Origin: Thunnus maccoyii
Taxonomy: Eukaryota; Chordata; Actinopteri; Scombriformes; Scombridae
Reading direction: 5' to 3'
Length of the DNA stretch: 64,000 nt
Assembly: GCF_910596095.1 (NCBI RefSeq)
Contig: NC_056550.1
Location: 7,836,501-7,900,500 of the forward strand
The notes beneath the pieces were generated by a model. The model had not been told where the DNA came from. It saw only the letters and a program-made list of their open reading frames with translations, and did no database searches. Made by a program: the position numbers and the translations under genes. Each line of letters opens with the position of its first letter. Position 1 is the stretch's first letter. Shown here in pieces: positions 33,680-46,724 of this stretch.

Positions 33680-35700
33680 CTCCAACTCATGAGTTCCCCA
33701 AAACCCTGTGACTTCAGAGGAAAACAATACTTACAGCACTAAATTAAACATTAACCAAACACAGTAGCAAACACAAATTACACTGAATCTGTGCAAAACA
33801 ATAAATAAATGGATCATAAATCACATTTCATAATTCAAGTTCACATTTCTTTGCACCATATTATAGATTTGTGAAACTATGCTGAAGGAGTATTTCCCAC
33901 AGCCTGGAAACCCACTCTTATTAACTGATCTATATATCAAGTAAATTATTTATTAACCAATAATAAAACAATTAATTACAGTTTATAAACACTTTATAAA
34001 TTGTGTCTTATCAGAAAGCGTTGCTTGACAGGGAATATTGACTAAACTGTAAATTGTTTGCCATAACAGCTTTATAAGGTGTATTATATTATATTGTATT
34101 ATATCAATGTTGTGTCTCAACTTGTTGTGCCGCACCAAGTGGAAAAATAAAAATCCACTATCGCAGTTTTAAGTAATTACTGTAAGAAATCCCAGTTTGA
34201 AGCACTGGTTCCTTTACTCAAGTGATTCACATACCGTATGTCTGTCTGCTGCTGAGTCCGGGAGTGTTTTCTTCTTTATGTTTTTTTATACAAGTGTATC
34301 AAAAGTACAGTGTATTGTCCTACCTTCTGTCTTCTCTGGCCTTCAAAAAGATATAATATGTGGAGTTTGGGTTTTGCCGAACAGAAAGATAAGAATTAAT
34401 AATCACAGTTAATGGAGTTAATAACGGTTTGGTTTTGTGGGATGAGGCATTCTTAGATGAGATTGCTAAAACCTTCTTGTAATGAAGTTTCATGAATATT
34501 ACTACGGTGACAGCTGTTGTAAATCCCTGTTGCCGATCTAAAGTCCAGCCATAAAGTCCAATGCAGGGCTTGTTTGGTTGTTTGGTTGAGAATAGATGCA
34601 ACCGATACTCAGATATCTCATATACAATATTTTATTGTATTGTATATGTTGCATATGTTTGTAGGAACAAGGCTTTTTATGCTTTATTTCAGGGATGCAA
34701 GACATAATAACATAATTCAGGGTCCAAAGTTTGGATTGAAATGTCTAACTATGACCAGACTGTTTGTTTAGGCAACTGAACAGCTGTGGACTGACCTATA
34801 ATGATTTACAGCATTTGAATACCAAATCCTGGTATATTACTGTGCTGAGTAGTAAATATTACTGATTTAATCATGATCAGGAGAAACCAGAGGAGATATC
34901 CACATACACACCGGTGGTTATATAATAGACTATCATAGGATGTGGGTTTACATTGTTACAGCAAAACATGTAAGCAGAGATTTCTGTCTGTTGTCAATCA
35001 GTCTTTTATAAATCAGCCTTGTATTCTTAGAAAATAACTTTTAATGTTAAATACACAATGCTATATACATGCAACATGTAACAGCTTCAGTCATCACAAC
35101 AACCTCAAATGAATATCACGACTGTCTTAGTATTTATTTTATTTCCTAATAACAGTTAATTTATTAACAAAGTATGTAACATGAACATATAGTCCAAATG
35201 CTGTTCCTCAAATTTCCATCTCAGTTGACACCTCAGACCTTCAAAGCTAAACATCTTTATTTATGTAAATAACATTTTGTTGTTGAACATCATGATTATA
35301 TAGAGTGTTAAGTGTCTATATACTGAAAGAAAAGACAATTATTATTATTATTATTTACTTTGTTTTATCAGATAAAAGATGGTAAAAGATGGATTATTAG
35401 ATTGTGTGTTGAATAATTTACTTTTCATGTTATGTTACTTTGTGATTTTATGATGGATCCTATGAAAATGTCTGTTTTCTGTAAAAGAGGTCAACAGTGC
35501 AGTGAAGTCTTGATTTAACTGGAGGAAATATGAAGGGAAATCTTTGGTCACAGACTTTACCTGAAATTACTGCTCTTCTGTACACACTACCATTCAGCAG
35601 CAGACGTACTTTTGTTTCAGTGATTTTGTTATTTTGATGAAAGTGTCTGGGAGTTTTCAGTTTTGTAAGAAGTTTTTTCCCCTGACTGAACTTTTTCTGT
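33680..35700. other. Intergenic DNA between the GVIN promoter and unit 2
   Basis: AT-rich with no recognised gene. The only strong signal is the ISRE at its far end. A minus-strand open frame (35717-35460) has no features I recognise. Confidence 0.5.
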
Positions 35701-35712
35701 AGTTTCATTTTC
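35701..35712 (-). promoter_or_regulatory. Second perfect ISRE near the junction of the two units
   Basis: The plus strand reads AGTTTCATTTTC, which is GAAAATGAAACT on the minus strand, an exact ISRE core. It is about 2 kb upstream of the GVIN promoter and about 50 bp from the start of unit 2. No coding exon was recognised next to it. Confidence 0.6.
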
Positions 35713-36311
35713 AACACGCTGCAGCTCCGTTACAGGCCGTAGATGATCATGGAGGTCTCTACCCAGTGATGAGGAGAGATTCACAAACTCTTCAAACTTG
35801 GTTATTAAACAGTCAGATGAAAGTTGTTACACAGCTGCATTTTTTACATCTTTACAGACCAACAACATCAACAGATCCCAACACAGCTGAAGCTCTCTGA
35901 GAAGACGAGTAAAAGCTGAGAGAGAGAGATCTCTCCTCCAGCAGGAGCCACAGCTTCACATCACTGATATTGTTTTGTTGTGCATTTTATTTTACTGCTC
36001 CTTTGAGCTGCTGTTGCTGCTCGTACTGTTTAAAACACACACTTGATCAAACTGTTACATTTATCATAACGATTATCATCATCGTCATCATCATCACACA
36101 CTCAGCCTAAATTACTGTCTTACTGTTATGTTCAGTTCAAAAAGATTAAAACCGCTGTGTATTTTTTAATTTTTTTTTATTTTTTCAAAGTCAAAGGAAA
36201 AGAAAATTAAAAGAAAGAAAATAAAAAGAAAATAAAACAACAAAACAAAAACAGAAACAGAAAAAGTGACCTGAAGCAGAACGGACTGGATGAAAAGATG
36301 ATCTTTAGTAC

Positions 36312-37379
36312 TTTTTCAATTCAATTCTGGGCCAAATCATAACAAAAGAGCAGGTCTAGACTGTACTCTTTAATTTACAGAAACCCAACAATTCCCCCAT
36401 GAGCAAGCGCTTGGCGACAGCGGCAAGGAAAAACTCCCCTTTAACGGGAAGAAACCTGGAGCAGAACCGGGCTCTAGGTGGGCGGCCATCTGCCTTGACC
36501 GGTTGGGTTGAGAGAGAAAGAGGGAGGAAGAGGGGGACAAAGAGAAGCATAATAACAACAATAATAATGATGAAAATAATGGAGACATGACCAGTAATAA
36601 TAATAGCAATAATACAATCCCTGCACCATCTCCGCAGTCATGGCCCTCGATGTCCACAGCCTGGACTCTGGATTATCCTGTGAGACAAGAAAGCACCGTG
36701 AGACTGTAGGAACCACAAATAAGTCTGCATTCTGGGAGCTCAGTGTTCTAGTGGGTTAATACAGTACTACGAGCTCTTTAAGACATGATGGTGTCTGACC
36801 ATTAAGGGCTTTGTAGGTGAGGAGAAGAGCTTTAAACTCTACCCTGGATTTTACAGGAAGCCAGTGCAGAGACGCTAAAATGGGAGAAACATGATCTCTT
36901 TTCCTAGTTTTTGTCAGTAGACGTGCAGCTGCATTCTGGACCAGCTGGACAGTCTTTAGAGACTTGTTAGAGCAGCCTGATAATAAGGAATTACAGTAAT
37001 CCAGCCTAGAAGTAACAGATGTGTGGACTAGTTTTTCTGCATCTTTTTGAGGACATGTCTTGATCAAAGATAACTTCCTCACAGTGGAGCTGGAGGTCAG
37101 AGTAATGTCATCTAGAGCAGCTATATCATTAGATAATGTGTTTCTAAGGTGTTTAGGACCAAGCACAAAAACTTCAGCTTCGTCTGAGTTTAGTAGCAGA
37201 AAATTGCAGGTCATCCAGGTCTTTATGTCCTTAAGGCATGCTTGGAGTTTAGTTAACTGATTGAATAAATAGGATTTAAAGCAGCTTAATGCACTTCTTT
37301 TAATGCCAATTAAATGTTTCAGTCTCTGTAATAAGATGTGATGGTCAATGGTGTCAAATTCAGCACTAAGATCTAACAA
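36312..37379 (-). mobile_element. L2-like non-LTR retrotransposon, 3' part (unit 2)
   Basis: Same insertion as in unit 1. A 73-bp difference relative to unit 1 (bases 1286-1358 there) happens to join the frames, giving a 207-codon ORF (37379-36756). It runs through SRLDYCNSLLSGCSNKSL and ASLHWLPVKSRVEFK, which are typical RT C-terminal region motifs. The catalytic YxDD-type box is still absent. Confidence 0.8.
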
Positions 37380-37544
37380 GACAAGTACATACTTTGTGTC
37401 CAGCAGCCGGCCTGTGTTTCTCTGCTGCTGCAGCTGCTGTTGCCACGGAGACCACTGGGCTGCAGGTGGGAAACCATCCTATGGAAACGGTGGGGTGATG
37501 GTGAAGAGATAGTGTTCTATGGTTTGTCTCCTTAGTTTTCCTGT

Positions 37545-38046
37545 TCTTCTTCTCCTCCTCCTGCAACTTCCCCCCCCCCCCCATCCTCTCTTCTTCCCCC
37601 TCCTCCCCTTCCCCCACCCCATTAAGTTCTTAAAACTTGTTGTTGCCCTCATAAACTTCCTCCCACCCTCATGCCCCATCCTCCTCCACCTCATCTTCTT
37701 GGTTTTCCACTTTTTCTCCTCCTCCTGCAACTCCCCCCCCCCATCTTCTTTTCCTTCCCCTCCTCCCCTTCCCCCACCCCATTAAGTTCGTAAAACTTGT
37801 TCTTCCTCCCACCCTCATACCCCTTTCTCCTCCACCTCATCTTCTTGGTTTTCCTCCTCTTCTCCTCCTCCTCCTCCTGCAACCTCTGTTTTTCCTCCTC
37901 CTCTCCCTTCTTCTCCTCCTCCTCCTCTTGCACCATCTTCTCTTCTTTCCCCTCCCCCTGCCCCTCCGTATCTTCTTCCCCTTCCTCCCCTTCTTTCGTC
38001 CTCCTCTCCTCCTCTTCCTCCTCCTCCTCCTCCTCCTCCTCCTCAG
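37545..38046. repeat. Homopyrimidine/homopurine tract (unit 2)
   Basis: This is the counterpart of the tract in unit 1, with small length changes in the poly-C and CCT runs. Its upper part encodes the basic tail of the kinase. Confidence 0.8.
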
Positions 38047-39024
38047 TGTGGCTTGGTTTTGTTGAGCAAGTTGCTGCTGCTCCTCTTCCTCATCAACTTT
38101 ATCCTTGTTTCCCTCCTTTTCATGAATGTTCTCAGAGTCCTCCTCCTCACTGAACTCATCAAACTCATCATTCTCCTCCTCCTCAAAACCTTCATCCCAC
38201 TTCTCTTCCTCATTAAGTTCATCAAACTTGTTGCCTTCATAAACATCCTCTGGTTCCTCCTCCTCAAAACCTTCATCCCACTTCTCTTCCTCATTAAGTT
38301 CATCAAACTTGTTGCCTTCATAAACATCCTCTGGTTCCTCCTCCTCAAAACCTTCATCCCACTTCTCTTCCTCATTAAGTTCATCAAACTTGTTGCCTTC
38401 ATAAACATCCTCCACTTCCTCCTCCTCAAAACCTTCATCCCACTTCTCTTCCTCATTAAGTTCATCAAACTTGTTGCCTTCATAAACATCCTCAAACTCC
38501 TCCTCATCACTACTGAACTCCTGCTCTTCCTCAAACTCCTCCTCATCATCAGTAGTGTTCTCAAACTCCTCCTCTTCATCATATCTGTACACAAACTCCA
38601 CTTCACCACTACTGAACTCCTGCTCTTCCTCAGATGACTCCTCTTCATAATATCTATACTCAAACTCCTCCTCTTCATCAGTAGTGCTCTCAAACTCCTC
38701 CTCTTCATTATATCTGAACTCACACACCACTTCACCACTACTGAACTCCAGCTCTTCCTCAGACGACGACTCTTCATAATAGCCATACTCAGACTCCTCC
38801 TCTTCATCAGTAGTGCTCTCAAACTCCTCCTCTTCATTATATATGAACTCAAACACCACTTCACCACTACTGAACTCCAGCTCTTCCTCAGATGACGACT
38901 CTTCATAATAGCCATACTCAGACTCCTCCTCTTCATCGCTGCTGGACTCCTCCCCCTCGCTGAGTCTTGGCAGCAGGCTCTGGTTGAAGGTGGAGATGGA
39001 CACGTGCATTGGGCTGCCGTAAAC
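37837..39024 (-). CDS. Expanded repeat exon of the unit 2 kinase
   Basis: 1188 nt against 945 nt in unit 1; the 243-nt excess is exactly three 81-bp units. It encodes the 43-aa Glu/Ser/Tyr repeats, then four 27-aa repeats separated by EEEEPED or EEEEVED. An Arg/Lys-rich terminus follows. Confidence 0.78.
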   Translation of the reverse strand, partial: VYGSPMHVSISTFNQSLLPRLSEGEESSSDEEEESEYGYYEESSSEEELEFSSGEVVFEFIYNEEEEFESTTDEEEESEYGYYEESSSEEELEFSSGEVVCEFRYNEEEEFESTTDEEEEFEYRYYEEESSEEEQEFSSGEVEFVYRYDEEEEFENTTDDEEEFEEEQEFSSDEEEFEDVYEGNKFDELNEEEKWDEGFEEEEVEDVYEGNKFDELNEEEKWDEGFEEEEPEDVYEGNKFDELNEEEKWDEGFEEEEPEDVYEGNKFDELNEEEKWDEGFEEEENDEFDEFSEEEDSENIHEKEGNKDKVDEEEEQQQLAQQNQATLRRRRRRRRRKRRRGGRKKGRKGKKIRRGRGRGKKRRWCKRRRRRRRERRRKNRGCRRRRRRRGGKPRR

Positions 39025-42000
39025 CTGAAGTTTCAAAAGAAAAGCATCAAAGTCAACATTTCTCCTTTTTGTTCTGAGCTGTAGATAATTATCCTGTAAG
39101 TTGTTTACATGAAGTTTGTATTTCACAGTGAGAAATGGATTTAATGGGTTCAGACAGTCTCAAACAGCAGTGGAGGTTGGCAGCTGGATAAAAACTGTAC
39201 CTTTCTGAAGCGGAAGGCAACAGAGCAGAAGTCTGGGAGTTCCACAGGTGATTCATCATCGCTATGTTCATCATCGCTGCACAAGTCTGAGCGGGCTGCA
39301 GGGATCACAGCAACAACCAACATGTATTAAGTCATGAAAAAAAGGCAGACGTGATATTTATCCTGAGTGAAATTCCCACCAGGCATCACTGAAAAAGCAG
39401 GTTGCTACCCAAAAGCAAACTGGAAACCCTCTAATGTTTGTCCATGAGCACTAAAATAGTAAAAGTCTGTCAGACATGAATCTAGGATTGTTAAGGTGTG
39501 TGTTGGCACCTACAGTCAAAGTAGCTGGTGTCCTCCTCAGTCTTCAGTTCGGGGACAAATAGAGGCTCCTGACTTAGGAGGTTGTTCCAGTCCAGACCCT
39601 GGAAAAATGGATGTGCCTTCACCTCAACAGCTCCTCCTGGAAAACAAGTGAGACAAACAGACATTTGCGTTGTATATCGACACATCTTGGGCCTGGCCTA
39701 AGAGCTGTACCTGACCCCGTCTCTGGACACTTTTAGTCTTCCCAAAATCAAAAATACGAGAGAAGGAATGGCTTTAATCAGTGTGACTGCTTTAACATGA
39801 GCTGTAATCGTTAGCATGTCCAGCTAACTAGCTTACTGCCTACAGTGGTAACCGATTGTTACTTCACGTTAATACCTAAGGCCAAGGAGCAAATCATTAC
39901 CTATTGTAAATACATTTTCTGAGGCTACAGGATACTTTAAAAGAAGCCCCGTTCACAATAGCACATCCACTGTGTAGGATTTTCCCACCGTGTGTAAGAT
40001 AAACTATCACAGTTCTGCATATCGTAGCCACAGAGTGAACTTTGGTGGTAGAAAATCATGAGATGCATGTACCACATGTACAACAGTTAATGACAAAATA
40101 GCAAAACAATGCTGTATTTTTTCAATGTTTAGAAATCAATTTGTGTCATTCTTGAATCTGAATCTGAACTAAAACTCCTTATTTCTTCATTCAAGATCCA
40201 ACTTAATGCAATTTTACTGAAATGTGCTCATGGTCTATGTTTTTGATATATTCTGCTGGCTGACGAAGAGACAAACAGGAATGAAAACAGGAAGGAACTT
40301 TGAGGAAGGTAAAAATGTGATGCTAGGTTTCAAAATTTTAAAAAACAAATCTATTTGTGCCCAGTCACTGTGGTGGCATTTCATTAGTGCTGTAAGGTAC
40401 TGTATGTCTGGAAACAACCTGGAGCCCACCAGGTTATTCTCCCATCAGTTTATCTGTTTCCCATCCTGTCTCTATCCACATCCTCATCATTAGTAAATCT
40501 GCCACTAACCTGTACCCAGCCGAATAATAGCGTTCTTTCGCAGGAGAAGGCTGATGAGGTCCTGGGCGTCAGTGGGCGGGGCTTTCTCCCCCTCCGGCCA
40601 GCTGATATCGTCTGAGGAAAAAAGCATATCAGTCATCCAATAACAGAATTAAAAACTTTAACTACATCACCACAAAGCCACTGAATGAAAACAATCTTAC
40701 AAGTTAAGGATTAATATACCAAATCTAAAAGAAACAAAAAATTAAAGCTACATTTTGCAAGATTTTTATGAAAATCACAAAGTAGGATAATGCACATTTT
40801 TAATCATCTTTTAAAATAAAGAAAGATTCATTTAGATTTGTTAGCATGACAAATGTGTAGAAAGGGTGCATGTGATGAAAAGATAACAATGAACTGAAGT
40901 AAAGATTCTTACCGTCGACCACCCGGTTAAAGAGGTCATTGAATGTGTCCCCATTAAAAGGAGGTTCACCCACCAGGAACTCGTACAAAATGATGCCCAA
41001 GGCCCACCAGTCTACAGGCTTTCCATAGCCTCGCTTCAGGATGGTTTCTGGAGCAATGTAGATTGCGGTGCCCGCTACCTGAAGGTAGGAATCAGAAAAT
41101 GATAAATACAACGATCCAGGTTTGAGCTAAAATAAGCACAGAAGAAAGAGAAGAAACTAACCTCTTTGTCAGTGAACTCACGGACGATTCTCTCGACAGG
41201 TTCCATTTGGAGGTCTCCTGTCATTTGCACTGGACCGATCTTTGCCAGTCCAAAGTCAGTCATCTTAATATGACCCGTGGAACTGATCAACAAACTACAG
41301 TGGAAGAAAGCAGAAAAATATCTCATGTTAGATTTAACACCAATCCCAAAACACGAACCTGAGATTAAGTTTCTGGGAATTCTGCTCCAATCATAGTTAG
41401 CAACTGTAACTATGCACGTCAGGTCTGTCAATATGTGTTTTAAAAGTTTGGAAGGTGATGCCTTTCCAAAATCAAAAACAAGAGGAAAAGTGTAAGGAAT
41501 GTGTGTTTATCTGTTTTGAACGTAGCATGTCAACTAACTAACTAGTTTACAGTCTACTGTTGTATCCAATTGTTACTTCTTCACTGCATTAACTTCCAAA
41601 ACTAAAGGGCACATCATCAACTAACTACTAACTACTTTAAGCTGTCAGTGTAGCATGATCAGCTCTGCCCTGTCCTTTATTGGATTTGGGGAACTTTACG
41701 TTTTAACAACTGGTTGTCCAAGGTAGCATTACGCTTGCAACACATTGGTTAGTTCTCATCCTGAAAGTCTATTTCTCTTGAAATGTTAAAAGTGAAAAGA
41801 CAATGTTAGAAAATACAAACAATAAAGCATGAATCTAACTTGTCTAGTTTTCCAACTATGTAAGCTAGGCAGCCAAACAGGCTTATGTTTGAAGAAAATG
41901 ACAGTCCCATCTTGAATTTTTCATGATCATACTTATAAATACTATGGCTAACTAGCTCTACGCTGCAATACAAGAACAACGCTGCTCCTTTTTGACTGGG

Positions 42001-44430
42001 ACATGCAGCTTTAGCCTCAGTCTTTTAGCACCATATCATGTATGTAGCCATCAAGTGAATATTTACACAGAATTCTCGTTCTAAAACAAGTCAGCTGGAA
42101 ACATTCAAAAGTCAGCTGGAGACAGTGTGTGTTCAACCAGTGTTCAAGGTCAGCTTAATTAGCTAGTTAGCTACAGATGTTTAAATCCATAAGTGGCAGT
42201 TGTCATTTCAGCCAGTAAAGTTTCAAAAAAGTATAATAAATCTTAAGTGATTTATCTATGAACAGCGAGCTTGACAGGCAAGAGTAACAAAGAGGACTTT
42301 GTTTAGCGAACAGCCAATTAGATGTTGTAAATGTTGTTTAATGGGACAGATTGATGACTCACTTGCTGGGTTTGAGGTCCCTGTGGAGGATGCCGTAACT
42401 GTGGATGTACTCCAAAGCCATGGTGGTCTCCGCGATGTACATCCTGGCCATATCCACAGGAAAACGTTTCCAGTCTTCTAGCAGGGAGGCACAATCCCCA
42501 CCTAAAAGGACAGGAGGAGATATAAAGAGGTTAGATACGATATTTAGGTCCATAGATAATAGAGGAAAGTCAGTTTAAAGCTCATTTATCTGCTCTATCC
42601 CTCTCTAAACAAACATAACACTTGTATATGTGAGCATGCACAATCCATCCAAATCAACCTCCTTACCTGCTACATATTCCATCACCATGCGGACGTCCCT
42701 CTGTGTGTCAAGTGAACAAAACAACGAGACAACGTAGGGACTCTCGGTGAAGGTGAGGATGTCTCGCTCTGCCAACACCTGCCGGATGTCGGATTTTCTG
42801 GTGAAGTTCTGCCATTTTATTATTTTCATGGCAAAAGCTTCACCGCTGAGCGTGTGGCGCACAAGGTTTACAGACCTGCACAAGAGGGAAAAGGAAACAT
42901 GAGCAGCTTCTACTACTGAACATCAGCTCTGATTTGACAAGAAACTGTCCGGGAAGATTCTTAATGTAAGCACAAAAAAATTCTACGGTATGACATCCTC
43001 GTTACAGTTTCTTTTCTGCTTTGACTGGACTCTGTAGTGTCCAAAGAGTCGGTTAGAACATAAAGAAGTCTTACTCACCCAAAGCCGCCACAGCTGACCC
43101 GCTTGATGGTTTCAAAATCACTCTCTACTGGTTTTCTGAGAGGAGGACTGCAAACTGAGCGGGTCTAAATCAAACATACAAAAGAGACAAAAGCTCTGTA
43201 ATAAATGAATAAACTAAATACAAAAAGTATGCACTACAAACAAAGGGATGTGTGTGTTTCTTAGAATCAGTTTGGGAAAAAAACACCTACCTCATGGAGG
43301 AGTTTCTCCAGTTTATTTTGCAGCTGCACTAGGTATTGGAAGCTGACCAGACCATTCTGCACCGTGTCGTCACAGTCCATGGCCAGCTCCACCAGCTGTC
43401 TCTGAATGAATCTCAGGGCATAAGTGGCCTGAAGCAGACCACTGTTTGAGAACTGTGCCACTGAGTTCATTTGGGCTGATTTCTGGGACTGAACAAGGAT
43501 AAAAGACAGAATTCAAAATCATGATTATTATTTCTATTTTAGGCAAGAGTTGAAAGTAAAAGACTGTAAATGAGGACATAAAAGTCATATGATCTAAAGG
43601 GTCTACGTAATCAGAAACATCTTGAAATCTTTTCCAACATCAAGTAGTAGCCAGTGCAAAGATGTTCAAATTGGGGACATACTGTATGATCTACCTTCCT
43701 TGTTCTTTTTTAACATTTAGAGGCAGTATTTATAATATATAATAACTCAATGTAATATAGTAGTTTATTAAGTCTTGCTGTAGTGTTTTGCCTACTGAAT
43801 ATAAGTTAGTGTTACAAAAACAATTGTGACCCCATTTTTAGATAGAGCCACAGTCTTTGATAGAAGAAAACTGATGCTCAGCAATATATAGGTATGTTTG
43901 ACAGACTTATACACACACACTAACAGTTAACCTCAGTGTTCGATCAGCTAATCAGTGTTTTGTCCATAAATGACTCTCTACAGCGACTGGTTATGGATTT
44001 CAGTGTAACACCTGTTGTACAACTAACAAAATCGCAGAGGAAGACTCTGACTTTCAACTCAAACTGTGTCCGTGATGCCCCCAAAAATATATATTTTATT
44101 TTTATTAAAACCTTTCATCCACAACACATCTCAAATGAGTGACATAAAATAATTCCCACTTAACATGAAAACAGCCAAAACCAGTTTGTGTTAATGCCTA
44201 GCTAGTAGCTGGTAGCTAGTAGCTTGCTGCTGATACTGTAGCCTAGCTAAAAATGACCTGTTTGTGCTTTCAGAAGACACCTAGGACAAAACGTTTTCCC
44301 CCCTTTTTTTATGAAATATTGAATAATTAAATATATAATTAAATATAAAAATAATAATTAAAATAAAATAAAGCGTTGGTTAAAAAAAAAAAGAAATACT
44401 TACTGCTGTTAGCTGTTGCTGAGGTCCCAT
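37837..44430 (-). CDS. MAST-type AGC kinase with acidic repeat tail (unit 2 copy, 11 exons)
   Basis: Exons: 44430-44404, 43488-43291, 43164-43079, 42875-42667, 42501-42363, 41294-41162, 41078-40913, 40611-40516, 39636-39514, 39295-39201 and 39024-37837. Every splice site and phase matches the unit 1 copy. The sum is 2460 nt, 819 aa. The catalytic Lys, HRD and DFG are all retained. Its tail is 81 residues longer than that of unit 1 because the 81-bp (27-aa) unit occurs four times instead of once. The basic end is the same. Near-identity to copy 1 with open frames suggests both are functional. Confidence 0.88.
38170..38493 (-). repeat. 81-bp coding tandem repeat, four units
   Basis: The motif CATCCTC recurs at 38244, 38325, 38406 and 38487, exactly 81 bp apart. 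Each unit encodes [16 protein letters not shown] plus WDEGFEEEE-type residues, so the frame is kept. Unit 1 has a single copy at about 2491-2571. Confidence 0.92.
38510..38950 (-). repeat. 129-bp coding tandem repeats (43 aa), unit 2 kinase
   Basis: Same array as in unit 1, with the same unit number and nearly the same sequence. In this array the large difference between copies is confined to the neighbouring 81-bp units. Confidence 0.85.
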
Positions 44431-45303
44431 GATACCGTATGTCAACTTGTCAACTTTTTGTTGAAGATGAAACGGGCAATGCAAGCTGTTAACTGCAGAT
44501 GCACTGAAAATTCAGTTTTCTAACACTGAACTTTGTTCTTCAACAGAAAGGAACCGTTTATGTCTTTCTTTCGGACGCTACTGGAGCTACTGAAGTCTGA
44601 CTGTCTTGTGTGAGATCAATCACCGCAATGAAAAGTCTCTCTGCTTACTGAAAGTTCCAACATTCCACATTCCATTGTGTTGTGATGCCATAAATATGTC
44701 ACAGAGATATAGAACCTTTGATGTGTCATAATGACTGTTCTGAGATGGAACAATATGGCAGCCATCTTACCTCATGGGTCCAGTTTTAAAATGGCTGCAA
44801 TTGGAACCTATGGTGAAAGAGGCTTATGTTGTCTTTATAATCCTTGTATTTTTCTATCAATACACCAATACTGTTTTTTATTTAAAGTAATGAGTGTAAG
44901 ACACCTGTGTCTGTCTAGCATGAAGCACAAAAACAAAGATTCTGATAGAAGTTTGATTATTATCGCTCCAAGAGAACAAATCATGCTTTCAGTCACAAAG
45001 ATGATCTCATTGTTGTGCATTTATATTGCACAACAATGAGATTTTATTTTTTCAATTTTGCCTGAATTTCATATGTAAGAACTGTCTTTGGTATTCTCAA
45101 TGGCTTATATACTACATTAAGCAATATCTTTTTATATAGAAATCCTGAATAGATTCAGTATTATGCGCTATTTTGGCCATAGGGCAAGATATATTTGTTA
45201 ATTTTACAGGGGGCTTTGGCCATAGTAAATATATTTATTTTAAGCTCTAAGAGCATTTTAAATCAAACCTTTCAATAAATGCATTAAACTATGCATTGTA
45301 GCA

Positions 45304-45795
45304 TTAAACCTTGACTTCCATTCTCCAAATTCTGGCTGCCTTTTCAAGAAACAGGAACAGAGTAACAGGGCAAGAAATGTTCTTGTTCATCGTCCTGCTC
45401 AAGCACCCAAAGGTGTTATGTAGGCACCTTTGGTCCACCTGTGAAATGTAAAAGCAAAAGTTTGTCCATCATACGAAATGAAGGCAACAACTGTAATCAT
45501 AGAGACATGAAGACAAGCTCTTAGATCTTTACCGTTCCTATGCCATTAAAAGTTCATTCTTCACACAAAAAATAACTGCTTTCCTGACATCCTCATTAGA
45601 GGTTAAACTGAAAGTTACACCCTGTAATTAAAAGGGTGGGTGGAGGGTTGCGTGGGTAATACTTACTCGATACTTGTTGTGATGCCCAGCATTAGGGTAA
45701 GTTTTAGAAGTTCGCCATGTGAAGCCTGAGGAGCTCTGGAAGTCTTCAAACCATCTCTTTGCCTCTTCCTCACTGGACAGCTTCACTTTTAATGG
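45304..45795 (-). pseudogene. Two-exon relic of a possible FAR1/ZSWIM-like protein (unit 2)
   Basis: Exon a is 45795-45667 (43 codons, 6 bp more than in unit 1, in frame) and exon b is 45438-45304. The splice signals are kept. The CQH of unit 1 reads CLH here, which would spare the Cys and His but changes the residue between them. Confidence 0.5.
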
Positions 45796-46724
45796 CTGCC
45801 CTTAAATTGATGTCTCACTGTCACAGTGTGGCTGTACTGCTCTGGCATTAATTTCTGTCAAAATAGGACGCTGACTTCAAATAATGCCTACCTGTCCATC
45901 ACAGCAAGCTATCACAGCACTATAACCAAGGCTTGAGTCTCACAATACATGTCTGTGAGTGTTCAGCTCTCACTTTTGTAGCTTCTAACTGAATCTCTGT
46001 GGTTTGAAGTTTAGTTTCTCTACTGTCTTTTTGTTTGTACTTTCAGATATCTGCCTTATTTTACCGTTTCCAGATCACTTTCAGCTGTGTTAGAGCCACA
46101 TTAAGTTACTGCAGATGAAAACATTTACTGCTGCTGCTTCATATTAAAAAATTTCCGTTGACAAACTAACGGAAGGCTTTTATTGTGAAGAACTTACAGG
46201 AAATTAATTGTGTTTATCCAACATTGAACAGCCTCGACTTTGACCACTAGTCACAGCCATGATTAACAGCCCGCTACTTTTCAACTCAAGAAAAGGGCGT
46301 CATCAGTTAGAAACACACCCTCAAGTGGGCAGCCGCGTTGTAATGGAGATGCAAATCCCTGCCGTGCTGGACTGACGCTAAGCGTCAAACCGAGTCAAGT
46401 TCAACCAGCACTTGTATGGAAAAGGCCTAATTGTCTGTCCATTATCTTAGCTAGCTATCGAATTCACTACCGCTACACTTTAGATAGATAGCCAGATAGA
46501 TAATGTTAGTTTGATAATGCTAAGTGGCTTATTTTTGCTAGCTATCAAGCACAGACAGTAATAATAATATAAGAATGTATTTTAAAAGCAAACACACATC
46601 TACACACTCATTTTGATGTTAAAAGGGCTTAACTTACCATGTTCCAGATGTGTGACGTCTTTGATGGTTATTACTACTGTCTAAACCAGTCTGAACACAG
46701 AAAAATAAATAAATAAAATAAAAA

